Shown here in pieces: positions 1 through 5,758 of a DNA stretch of 7,570 bases. The stretch is from assembly GCA_021780625.1 (NCBI GenBank), contig JAJXYI010000408.1, positions 1-7,570 of the forward strand. The letters are read 5' to 3'. Position numbers and translations under genes: made by a program. Origin of the DNA: a bacterium. Lineage in GTDB: Bacteria > Verrucomicrobiota > Verrucomicrobiae > Opitutales > Opitutaceae. The notes under the pieces were generated by a model that was not told the origin of the DNA, did no database searches, and saw nothing but the letters and a program-made list of their open reading frames with translations. Within the stretch, counting starts at the first letter, position 1. Every line of letters begins with the position of its first letter.

Positions 1-1
1 G

Positions 2-1429
2 CTGGCGCCCGCGGAGGACCGGGGATTCGTCATCGGCATCGCCTTCGCGGCGCCCGACGCGTCGCTGGAGCATGCGGTGCGCTACACCGACCAGGTGTAC
101 GAATCCATCCGGAAGCTCCCCGAAACGCAGGCGATGTTCTCCGCAATCGGCTTCGATCCCTCGGGCGGACCGCCCACCCCGTCCGCCGGGTTCATCGGTT
201 GGGTCCTGAAGCCCTGGAGCCAGCGGCAGCGCTCGACGCTGCAGATGCTCGGGGTGTTCCAGGGCATCGCCTCGGGCATCGCGGGTGCCAACATCGTGGG
301 GTTCCAGCCTCCGGCACTGCCCGGCGCGCCGGCGGGAATGCCCGTGCAGTTCATCGTTGGATCGACCGAGGACCACAGCCGGGTGCTCGACGCCTCGAAC
401 GCCCTCCTCGGACGGGCGCTCGGGAGCGGCCTGTTCGTCTACGGGGACAACAACCTGAAGTTCGACCAGCCGGAGGGAGACATCACCATCGACCGCGAGA
501 AGGCCGCCGCCCTCGGCGTCGACATGCAGCGCCTGTCCGCGGACCTCGGCTCGATGCTCGGCGGCGGTTACGTCAGCCGCTTTTCCATGGACGGCCGCGC
601 GTACAAGGTCACCCCCCAGGTCTCGCGCGCGTACCGCCTCAACGTGTCGCAGCTCGACAACTACTACGTGGCGACCGGTCGCGGCACGTTGATCCCGCTG
701 TCGACGTTCGCCCGCATCGAACCCACCGTCCAACCGCGCAGCCTGCGCCGCTTCCAACAGCTCAATGCCGCCACGCTTTCGCTCCTGCCCGCGCCCGGAG
801 TCACGATGGGACAGGTGCTGACCTGGCTCAACCGCGCCGCGGACGAAACCCTTCCGCAGGGGTATTCGAAGGACTACGGCGGAGAACTGCGGCAGTACGT
901 ACAGGAGAGCGGCTCCCTGCTCACCACGTTTCTCCTGGCACTCCTCGTGATCTACCTCGTCCTGAGTGCGCTTTACGAGAGCTTCCGCGATCCCCTGATC
1001 ATCATGGTGTCGGTGCCGCTCTCGCTCGCGGGCGCCATGAGCTTCATCTACCTAGGGGCAGCCACGCTCAACATCTACACGGAGGTCGGCCTCATCACGC
1101 TCGTCGGGCTCATCACGAAACATGGCATCCTGATCGTCGAATTCGCCAACCAGCTGCGTGCTCAAAAAGGATACACCGCCCGCCAGGCCGTCGAGCACGC
1201 GGCGGGTGTTCGGCTGCGTCCGATCCTGATGACGACCGCGGCGATGGTGCTGGGCGTGCTCCCGCTGGTCTTCGCAAAGGGCGCGGGCGCCGAGGCGCGG
1301 TACAGCATCGGTCTTGTGATCGCCGCGGGCATGTCGATCGGAACCCTGTTCACGCTGTTCATCGTCCCTGCGTTTTACCTGCTCATCGCGGCCCGGGACC
1401 GTCCACCGATCCCGCCGGCCGCCGCTTGA
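2..1429 (+). CDS. RND efflux permease, HAE1/AcrB type, C-terminal half (5' truncated by window edge)
   Basis: This inner-membrane proton-driven pump subunit of a tripartite efflux complex captures substrates from the periplasm or membrane. The reading frame is open from base 2, so about 475 C-terminal residues of a protein usually near 1,030-1,050 residues are present. The first residues, LAPAEDRG, match the conserved start of the second periplasmic porter domain. A periplasmic segment follows, including an EKAAALGVD stretch typical of the family. Five membrane segments then correspond to TM8-TM12: about 919-984, 998-1063, 1073-1150, 1217-1275 and 1310-1390. The TM10 motif TKHGILIVEFAN carries the Lys codon (1118-1120) that aligns with AcrB K940 of the proton relay. 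The relay aspartates of TM4 lie outside the window. The KHGILIVEF motif and overall similarity point to the HAE1 drug/hydrophobe branch rather than the CzcA metal branch. The substrate is unknown. A LysR gene follows 20 bp later. Confidence 0.95.
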   Translation: MAPAEDRGFVIGIAFAAPDASLEHAVRYTDQVYESIRKLPETQAMFSAIGFDPSGGPPTPSAGFIGWVLKPWSQRQRSTLQMLGVFQGIASGIAGANIVGFQPPALPGAPAGMPVQFIVGSTEDHSRVLDASNALLGRALGSGLFVYGDNNLKFDQPEGDITIDREKAAALGVDMQRLSADLGSMLGGGYVSRFSMDGRAYKVTPQVSRAYRLNVSQLDNYYVATGRGTLIPLSTFARIEPTVQPRSLRRFQQLNAATLSLLPAPGVTMGQVLTWLNRAADETLPQGYSKDYGGELRQYVQESGSLLTTFLLALLVIYLVLSALYESFRDPLIIMVSVPLSLAGAMSFIYLGAATLNIYTEVGLITLVGLITKHGILIVEFANQLRAQKGYTARQAVEHAAGVRLRPILMTTAAMVLGVLPLVFAKGAGAEARYSIGLVIAAGMSIGTLFTLFIVPAFYLLIAARDRPPIPPAAA

Positions 1430-1449
1430 GTTCCCCGCCGCCGACTGAC

Positions 1450-2388
1450 ATGATGCGGTCCGTGGAACTCCGGCACCTGCGTTATTTCTCCGCGGTGGCT
1501 AAAACGCTCAGCTTCAGCCGGGCGGCGGAGAAACTGCATGTGGTGCAGCCCGCCGTGAGCCGTCAGATCCGCGATCTCGAGGACGAACTCGGCACGGTTC
1601 TCCTTGATCGCAATCATGCCCATGTTCGCCTGACCGATTCGGGACGGCTCTTCCTCGGGCATTGCGACCGGGTGCTCGCCCAGATCGATCGCGCCATTCG
1701 CTCGGTCCGCGATGCACACGACGGAGCCGGCGGCACGCTGCTGATCTGCACGGACTGGCGCCTTCCCATGGACCTCCTGCCCAGCGCGGTGGCCGCGTTC
1801 CGGCGCCGATTCCCCCGTGTCGACGTGGATCTCCGCGAATCGCCGATGCAGGATCACATCAACGCGCTGCGCTCCCGGAAAGCGCACCTCGGCTTCGTTC
1901 CAGAGGAGGCCATTCCACCCGGGGCCGATTTCGGGCGCCTGGTGGTCCAGCGGTCCGAAGTCATGGTCGTCTCGCCCATCACGCACCCGCTCGCAAGCGT
2001 GTCGGAGGTGAAGCTCGGCAGTCTCCGGCACGAAACCTGGATCTGCACGGAGAGCCCCGATCACAGTCATCGCCATTTCGTCACCCACTCCTGCCGCCTG
2101 GCCGGCTTTGCCCCGACCTTCGGCCGGAGCGCCTCCACACTCGAAGGCGTGCTCGGTCGCGTCTCCGCAGGCTACGGCATCGCCCTCATGCCCTCGGCCG
2201 TCACGCTCCCCGAGCGCCTTGGGCTGCACGCGGTCCGCACGGATTGCCCCTCGTTCGCGATCTGCGCCGTCTGGAACGAACGCGAGAATTCGGCGCTGCT
2301 CCGGAATTTCGTCGACGTCTTGCGCGGGCTCCTGGACCGACGCTCGGATGCCTACGGGCAGGGGCTTGCCGTGCAGTCCGCCGGATGA
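1450..2388 (+). CDS. LysR-family transcriptional regulator
   Basis: This is a 312-residue protein of normal LysR length. The N-terminal winged helix-turn-helix spans about residues 5-65, with LRHLRYFSAVAK, the recognition segment FSRAAEKLHVVQPAVSRQI and the linker-proximal RLTDSG all clearly recognisable. The effector-binding domain runs from about residue 95 to 295, with a typical GYGIALMPSA segment near residue 241. The effector cannot be predicted. The start is ambiguous. Tandem ATG codons lie at 1450 and 1453, and an in-frame GTG at 1462 would give the classical M-ELRHLRYF beginning. No ribosome binding site decides between them. The gene lies 20 bp downstream of the RND permease on the same strand, which suggests co-transcription and a role in controlling that pump, although most LysR regulators are divergent from their targets. 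Its 3' end converges with the histidine kinase gene, leaving only 13 bp between the stops. Confidence 0.93.
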   Translation: MMRSVELRHLRYFSAVAKTLSFSRAAEKLHVVQPAVSRQIRDLEDELGTVLLDRNHAHVRLTDSGRLFLGHCDRVLAQIDRAIRSVRDAHDGAGGTLLICTDWRLPMDLLPSAVAAFRRRFPRVDVDLRESPMQDHINALRSRKAHLGFVPEEAIPPGADFGRLVVQRSEVMVVSPITHPLASVSEVKLGSLRHETWICTESPDHSHRHFVTHSCRLAGFAPTFGRSASTLEGVLGRVSAGYGIALMPSAVTLPERLGLHAVRTDCPSFAICAVWNERENSALLRNFVDVLRGLLDRRSDAYGQGLAVQSAG

Positions 2389-2394
2389 ACCCGA

Positions 2395-2411
2395 CGGCGG
2401 CTCAACCGCCG
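2395..2411. terminator. small GC hairpin between convergent genes
   Basis: A perfect 6-bp stem (CGGCGG/CCGCCG) with a 5-base loop CTCAA lies between the LysR stop (2386-2388) and the kinase stop (2402-2404), overlapping the last codons of the kinase. No T-tract follows on either strand, so intrinsic termination is not well supported. Its position at a tail-to-tail junction with only 13 bp of spacer is the main reason to list it. Confidence 0.25.
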
Positions 2412-3829
2412 GACCGCGCGCGGCGCACAAGCGGTGTCATACCGAGCGTCATCACTAGCCGCGACTGCGCATCGGTCTCGGCTGCGATGGTCCAACCCAT
2501 CGCATCGGCAAACGTCGCAGCCAGGTTGAGTCCGAGTCCGAGATGCCGTCCCCCGCTCCGCGCCGCATCCTTGCGCCAAAAACGGTCGAAAAGCCTGGCG
2601 ACATCGTCGTCCGTCAGTTCGCCGGCAGGATTGGCGACGTGCAGGATGAAGCGTTCGCCGCGCGGGCCGCCCCACACCTCCACAGCTGATCCCGCCGGGG
2701 CATAGGCCACTGCATTTTCGAAGAGGTTTGAAAGAATCGAGCGAAACAGCGTCCGGTCCGTGTCGACCGCCCCGGGCTGCACGTCAAACCTCAACGTGAT
2801 CCCTCGGGCGCGAGCTGCAACCTCGTGAGTCCGCCAGCACTCGTCGGCAAACGGGGCGACTTCAGTGTGCTCCCGAACCAGCTGCAGGCTGCCGCGTTCG
2901 CCACGCGCAATCGCCAGCATGCGCCCCACCAGGCTCTCCAGCTCCCGGGCGATCTCCAGCGCCTCCTGATCCGTCGACGGTTCGCGCGACTCGGGCCACT
3001 TCAGCGCGCATTCCAGGAGGCTTCTCAGTTCGGCAAGTGGCGTCCGCAGTTCATGGGCGAGGTCCGCGCTGAACCGGCGCTCGCGTTCAAATGAGGCCTC
3101 GAGCCGCGCCAGCAGTTCGTTGAGCCGGTCCGCGATCGGCTGCAGCTCGATCGGCAGTTTCGCGGTTTCAAAACGGAAGGACAGTGTATGGGCGTCGATC
3201 GTCGAGGCATCTGCACCAAGCCGCTCGAGTGGCGAAAGGCCGCGCGACAACAGGCGGGGCACGAGGACAAGCACGGCCGCCGCCATCAGCACCCCGATGC
3301 CCGCCACCGCAGCGATGAGACCGCTCAGCGTTTCGTCGAGCTCGCCGCGGTCGATCGCCGCCACCAGGTCCACCGTGGTCCGACCCGGCTCGGAGGCGTC
3401 CGTTCGTGGATCCGTCTCCTGCAGTTTCAGCCGGAGACACACGGCGCGTCCGTGCCGACCGTTTGGCAGGGTCAAATCGTAGAATCGCGGCCGCCCCTCG
3501 ACAATTATCGCCGGGCGCTCGAGATCCGCCCCCCGCAGCGCCGGCGATCGTCGGATCACCGCTCCCGAGGTCGTCCAAAGTTCAAAGTAGTGCCGGGCTC
3601 TCCGGCCGTCGTATTCGCGCAGGAAATCCTGGGAGAAATCGAACTGGATGCGTCCTCCTTCATATTCCGTCAGCGCCCCCACCGCCCGGCCCTGCGCCAG
3701 CAGCGTGGCGTCGAGCGCATGGGTCAGGCGGGTGCGAACCGTGAAGCCGATCGCGACTAACCCTGCTCCGAGCAGGATCGACAGGCTCGCGAGCATTTCC
3801 CGCGTCAACTGGCGCCGGATCGATCTCAT
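2402..3829 (-). CDS. Membrane sensor histidine kinase
   Basis: This is a 475-residue inner-membrane kinase that autophosphorylates on His and passes phosphate to the neighbouring response regulator. TM1 covers about residues 13-31, a periplasmic sensor segment about 32-168, and TM2 about 169-192. A HAMP-like linker then leads to the H-box FSADLAHELRTPLAELR with phosphoacceptor H259. The ATPase domain shows the N-box SNLFENAVAYA (N372), the F-box-like LFDRFWR (414-419) and a G2-type GLGLNL (431-436). The G1 position reads NPAGE instead of the usual DxGxG, a degenerate form I associate with CusS/heavy-metal-type kinases and do not read as loss of activity. The sensor contains FELWTTSGAVIRRSP, resembling the N-terminal sensor motif of QseC/TctE-like kinases. 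The ligand is unknown. The ATG overlaps the regulator stop as ATGA, so translation is probably coupled. The gene is last in the minus-strand operon. Confidence 0.93.
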   Translation of the reverse strand: MRSIRRQLTREMLASLSILLGAGLVAIGFTVRTRLTHALDATLLAQGRAVGALTEYEGGRIQFDFSQDFLREYDGRRARHYFELWTTSGAVIRRSPALRGADLERPAIIVEGRPRFYDLTLPNGRHGRAVCLRLKLQETDPRTDASEPGRTTVDLVAAIDRGELDETLSGLIAAVAGIGVLMAAAVLVLVPRLLSRGLSPLERLGADASTIDAHTLSFRFETAKLPIELQPIADRLNELLARLEASFERERRFSADLAHELRTPLAELRSLLECALKWPESREPSTDQEALEIARELESLVGRMLAIARGERGSLQLVREHTEVAPFADECWRTHEVAARARGITLRFDVQPGAVDTDRTLFRSILSNLFENAVAYAPAGSAVEVWGGPRGERFILHVANPAGELTDDDVARLFDRFWRKDAARSGGRHLGLGLNLAATFADAMGWTIAAETDAQSRLVMTLGMTPLVRRARSGG

Positions 3830-4509
3830 CGACGTTCGCCCTCGCCAAGCAGGTACCCTAGGCCGCGCCGCGTGTGGATAAGGGGCGCCGCCGATCCTCC
3901 CGCGACGATCTTCTTCCTGAGGACGCAGACGGCCGAGTCGACCACGTTGCTCATCGGATCCACGTGTCCGTCGTAGATGTGTTCCTCGATCTCCGAGCGG
4001 GACACCACCTCGTCCCTGCGCCGCATCAGGTATTCAAGCAAGTGGTACTCACGCGCCGTGAGTTCGAGCGCCACGCCCGCCCGGCGCGCCGTGCGCGCTC
4101 CGGTGTCCACCTCAAGATCCGCGACCCGGAGCACGGTCTGCTTGCTCCCGTAGGCGCGGCGGCAGAGCGCCTCCACGCGGGCGATCAATTCCTCCAGGGC
4201 GAATGGCTTTGGCAGGTAATCGTCCGCCCCTGCCTTCAGGCCCGCCACCCGGTCCTCGACCGCGTCGAGCGCGGTGAGAATCAGGATGTGCGTGGCCTTT
4301 CCCCTTTTTCGCAATTCATGCACCACCTCGAGTCCTCCCAGTTTCGGAAGCATGAGATCGAGCACGATCGCGTCGTAGTCGTGCGACTGCGCGAGCCAGA
4401 GCCCCTCCTCGCCGTCCTCGGCGGCGTCCACGGAGAAGCCCGACCGCCGCAGGGCCATGCTCACGGTTTTCCTCAACCGCGCCGAATCCTCGACGAGCAG
4501 TACGCGCAT
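3826..4509 (-). CDS. OmpR/PhoB-family response regulator
   Basis: This 227-residue regulator has two domains. The receiver domain (about 1-115) has the acidic pair E7/D8, phosphoacceptor D51 in VLDLMLP, switch T79 and K101 in the DYLPKPF motif. All active-site residues are present. The winged-helix DNA-binding domain (about 128-223) has the LTAREYHLLEYL opening, the recognition-helix region SNVVDSAVCVLRKKI and the terminal wing HTRRGLGYLLGE. This is the CusR/CopR/QseB kind of regulator, which usually binds two direct half-sites 11 bp apart. Such sites occur twice in the divergent promoter region at 5618-5635 and 5678-5695, and I infer that they are its targets. The start lies 31 bp after the beta-propeller stop, with no Shine-Dalgarno and with a GC hairpin abutting the ATG. 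The stop overlaps the kinase start (ATGA). Confidence 0.95.
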   Translation of the reverse strand: MRVLLVEDSARLRKTVSMALRRSGFSVDAAEDGEEGLWLAQSHDYDAIVLDLMLPKLGGLEVVHELRKRGKATHILILTALDAVEDRVAGLKAGADDYLPKPFALEELIARVEALCRRAYGSKQTVLRVADLEVDTGARTARRAGVALELTAREYHLLEYLMRRRDEVVSRSEIEEHIYDGHVDPMSNVVDSAVCVLRKKIVAGGSAAPLIHTRRGLGYLLGEGERR

Positions 4510-4537
4510 GGGCCCAGACTGTTTCGGATGCGGGCCC
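4510..4537 (-). other. GC hairpin abutting the response-regulator start codon
   Basis: The 31-bp spacer between the beta-propeller stop and the regulator ATG contains GGGCCC twice (4510-4515 and 4532-4537). These can pair as a 6-bp all-GC stem with a 16-base loop in the mRNA. The right arm touches the AUG. Without a Shine-Dalgarno, this could make regulator translation depend on ribosomes arriving from the upstream gene, or could act as a processing or attenuation point. Each GGGCCC is itself palindromic, so chance pairing in GC-rich DNA is a real alternative. Confidence 0.3.
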
Positions 4538-4540
4538 CGC

Positions 4541-5593
4541 TCAAGGGCTCAGTTCGGCCACCAGGATGTGAAAGGTTCCCGGCTCGATATTGCGCCAGCC
4601 CGGCTTGCCCCCGCGAAAGCTCGCCGTGGCCAGGTACACCTTGTGCGAGTCCGTATCCACGGCCAACGTGCGGGCGCCGAGCTCAGTCTTCAATGTCTGG
4701 ACAACCGTGTAACGGTCCGGACTGTCCTCGTGGGCGATGGTCAGGGTGCCATCGCGGCCATTCGATGCAAAGACCAGCCCCGTGCCCGGGTCGAATCCCA
4801 CCGCGTCAATGCCCCGACCCGCGGGAATGGTCGCCACGAGGCGACCCGTATCCGCATCGAGGACTTCCACCTGCGCGTTCTCGCAGCCCGAAAACAGCCG
4901 GCGGTGGACCGCGTCGAAGGCGAGACCGGATGGATGTTCGCCCGGCGCAAGCGGCCAGACGCTGACGACGCGGTGGTCCCGACCATCGATGCGCGCCACT
5001 TCGGATTTGTCCTCAAGGTTCAGGTAGAGGTCGGGGCTCACCGGATCCGGCACCGCAAACTCGGGCCGGCCCGGCAGGGGCATGGTCGTCACAACCTTCC
5101 CAGTCGTCGCGTCGACCACCGTCGCCGAGTTGCTGTGACCATTGAAGGCGTACACCTCGTTGGTCGCCGGGGAGAACTGGATGCAGTCGGGATTCCGACC
5201 TGCGGGAATTCGGTTCGTGACGTGCAGCGTCTTCAGGTCAACCACGCCGATCGTGTTTTCCCGACCGTTGCTCGAGAAGCCACGACCTTGCGCGGCGTCG
5301 ATCGCGATCCCATGCACCCCGGGAGTGTCGTCGATGCGACCGACCACCCGGTCGGAACGGGTGTCGATCACCACCAGATGAGTCGCATGCGCCGCATACA
5401 GTCGATGGGTCGCGGCATCGACGCTCAGATAATCCCACCCCCCCTCACCGCCCACGTCGATCGTGCGCGCAATTCGATACGAGGCGGCCAGCGAGGCGGG
5501 CAGCCCGGCTGCGAGAAGGAGGGCAATCAAGGTGACAGCGCGACGGGCGACCTGACCCTGTGCCCGGCTGGAGCGGGAATGTGGGGTTTGCAT
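4541..5593 (-). CDS. Secreted YVTN/YncE-like seven-bladed beta-propeller protein
   Basis: This is a 350-residue protein of unknown function. From the chosen start MQTPHSRS, an N-terminal basic region and a hydrophobic core (about 18-32) ending in LPASLAA form a Sec-type signal peptide cleaved near residue 37, so the mature protein is periplasmic or secreted. The mature part shows seven repeats of about 40 residues, each with a variant of xxVDxxTxxLYxxxxxxxxVxVIDxxTxxVVxxI (for example WDYLSVDAATHRLYAAH and GLAFDAVHRRLFSGCEN). This is the YVTN/lactonase-like propeller fold. No catalytic motif is evident. Upstream in-frame ATGs at 5653 and 5620 are rejected because they lie inside or upstream of the predicted operator and promoter, whereas the ATG at 5593 sits 8 bases after a TAGAAT -10 box. 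The gene heads the operon with the two-component pair, so it may sense, bind or process the same compound. That role is inference. Confidence 0.88.
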   Translation of the reverse strand: MQTPHSRSSRAQGQVARRAVTLIALLLAAGLPASLAASYRIARTIDVGGEGGWDYLSVDAATHRLYAAHATHLVVIDTRSDRVVGRIDDTPGVHGIAIDAAQGRGFSSNGRENTIGVVDLKTLHVTNRIPAGRNPDCIQFSPATNEVYAFNGHSNSATVVDATTGKVVTTMPLPGRPEFAVPDPVSPDLYLNLEDKSEVARIDGRDHRVVSVWPLAPGEHPSGLAFDAVHRRLFSGCENAQVEVLDADTGRLVATIPAGRGIDAVGFDPGTGLVFASNGRDGTLTIAHEDSPDRYTVVQTLKTELGARTLAVDTDSHKVYLATASFRGGKPGWRNIEPGTFHILVAELSP

Positions 5594-5601
5594 GGGAGCG
5601 G

Positions 5602-5607
5602 ATTCTA
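5602..5607 (-). promoter_or_regulatory. -10 element for the beta-propeller/regulator/kinase operon (leaderless)
   Basis: Read on the minus strand this is TAGAAT, 5 of 6 to the TATAAT consensus. It lies exactly 10 bp downstream of operator A. Eight bases (CCGCTCCC) separate it from the ATG at 5593, so transcription would start at or within about 2 bases of the start codon, giving a leaderless mRNA. A -35-like TTGCCA occurs within the operator but with a short 15-bp spacer. This fits an activator-dependent (class II) promoter. Confidence 0.6.
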
Positions 5608-5617
5608 GGGGAACAAG

Positions 5618-5635
5618 CATTATGGCAACATTATG
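5618..5635 (-). promoter_or_regulatory. Operator A: 11-bp-spaced direct repeat for the response regulator
   Basis: The minus strand reads CATAATGTTGCCATAATG, two identical CATAATG half-sites with starts 11 bp apart. This spacing is typical of OmpR/PhoB-family dimer sites. It matches operator B at 13 of 18 positions when both are read toward their own promoters, giving a shared core RTAAT-GTTKCC-RTAAT. Its downstream edge is 10 bp from the TAGAAT -10 box. Binding by the regulator at 3826-4509 is inferred from adjacency and regulator family. Confidence 0.65.
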
Positions 5636-5677
5636 CCGGGGCTGCCCGGCCATGCCCGTGCATTTTTGGATTGGACG

Positions 5678-5695
5678 GGTAATGTTTCCGTAATC
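5678..5695 (+). promoter_or_regulatory. Operator B: 11-bp-spaced direct repeat for the response regulator
   Basis: The plus strand reads GGTAATGTTTCCGTAATC, with GTAAT half-sites at 5679 and 5690, exactly 11 bp apart. It is the inverted homologue of operator A (centre-to-centre 60 bp). Its downstream edge lies 10 bp from the TACACT -10 box of the efflux operon, covering the -35 position where no good -35 hexamer exists. The arrangement resembles that described for PhoB-type class II activation. Confidence 0.65.
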
Positions 5696-5705
5696 GACGA
5701 GCCGC

Positions 5706-5711
5706 TACACT
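5706..5711 (+). promoter_or_regulatory. -10 element for the efflux operon
   Basis: TACACT matches 4 of 6 positions of TATAAT and lies 10 bp after operator B, the same spacing as at the divergent promoter. Transcription would begin near 5718, leaving a leader of about 40 bases before the ATG at 5759, without a visible Shine-Dalgarno. The hexamer alone would be weak evidence. Its mirrored position relative to the operator supports it. Confidence 0.5.
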
Positions 5712-5758
5712 CCGCCACGTACTCACGCCGAACCCCGACGCCCATCTCATCACGCTTC

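Noticed and set aside
199..1449. Long open plus-strand frame upstream of and in frame with the LysR gene
   Set aside because: It overlaps the clearly conserved RND permease in another frame, and its translation is Arg/Pro/Ala-rich with no recognisable domain. Only the part from 1450 onward is a gene.
2389..2415. Strong bidirectional Rho-independent terminator
   Set aside because: The hairpin stem is only 6 bp and lacks a T-tract on either side, so it is kept only as a low-confidence element.
1375..2430. Open minus-strand frame opposite the LysR gene
   Set aside because: This is an antisense shadow of a well-supported LysR coding sequence with low-complexity translation, common in GC-rich DNA.
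2606..2640. Degenerate G1 box (NPAGE) as a sign of an inactive kinase
   Set aside because: The H-box, N-box, F-box and G2 box are intact, and similar Asn-containing G1 boxes occur in active metal-type kinases as far as I know.
3874..5608. Long open plus-strand frames opposite the response regulator and beta-propeller genes
   Set aside because: The minus-strand products have full family motifs. The plus-strand translations have none and overlap each other.
5618..5653. Earlier starts for the beta-propeller gene (5653, 5620) and for the outer-membrane factor (5633)
   Set aside because: They fall within or upstream of the operator/promoter elements and add residues ahead of otherwise proper signal peptides.
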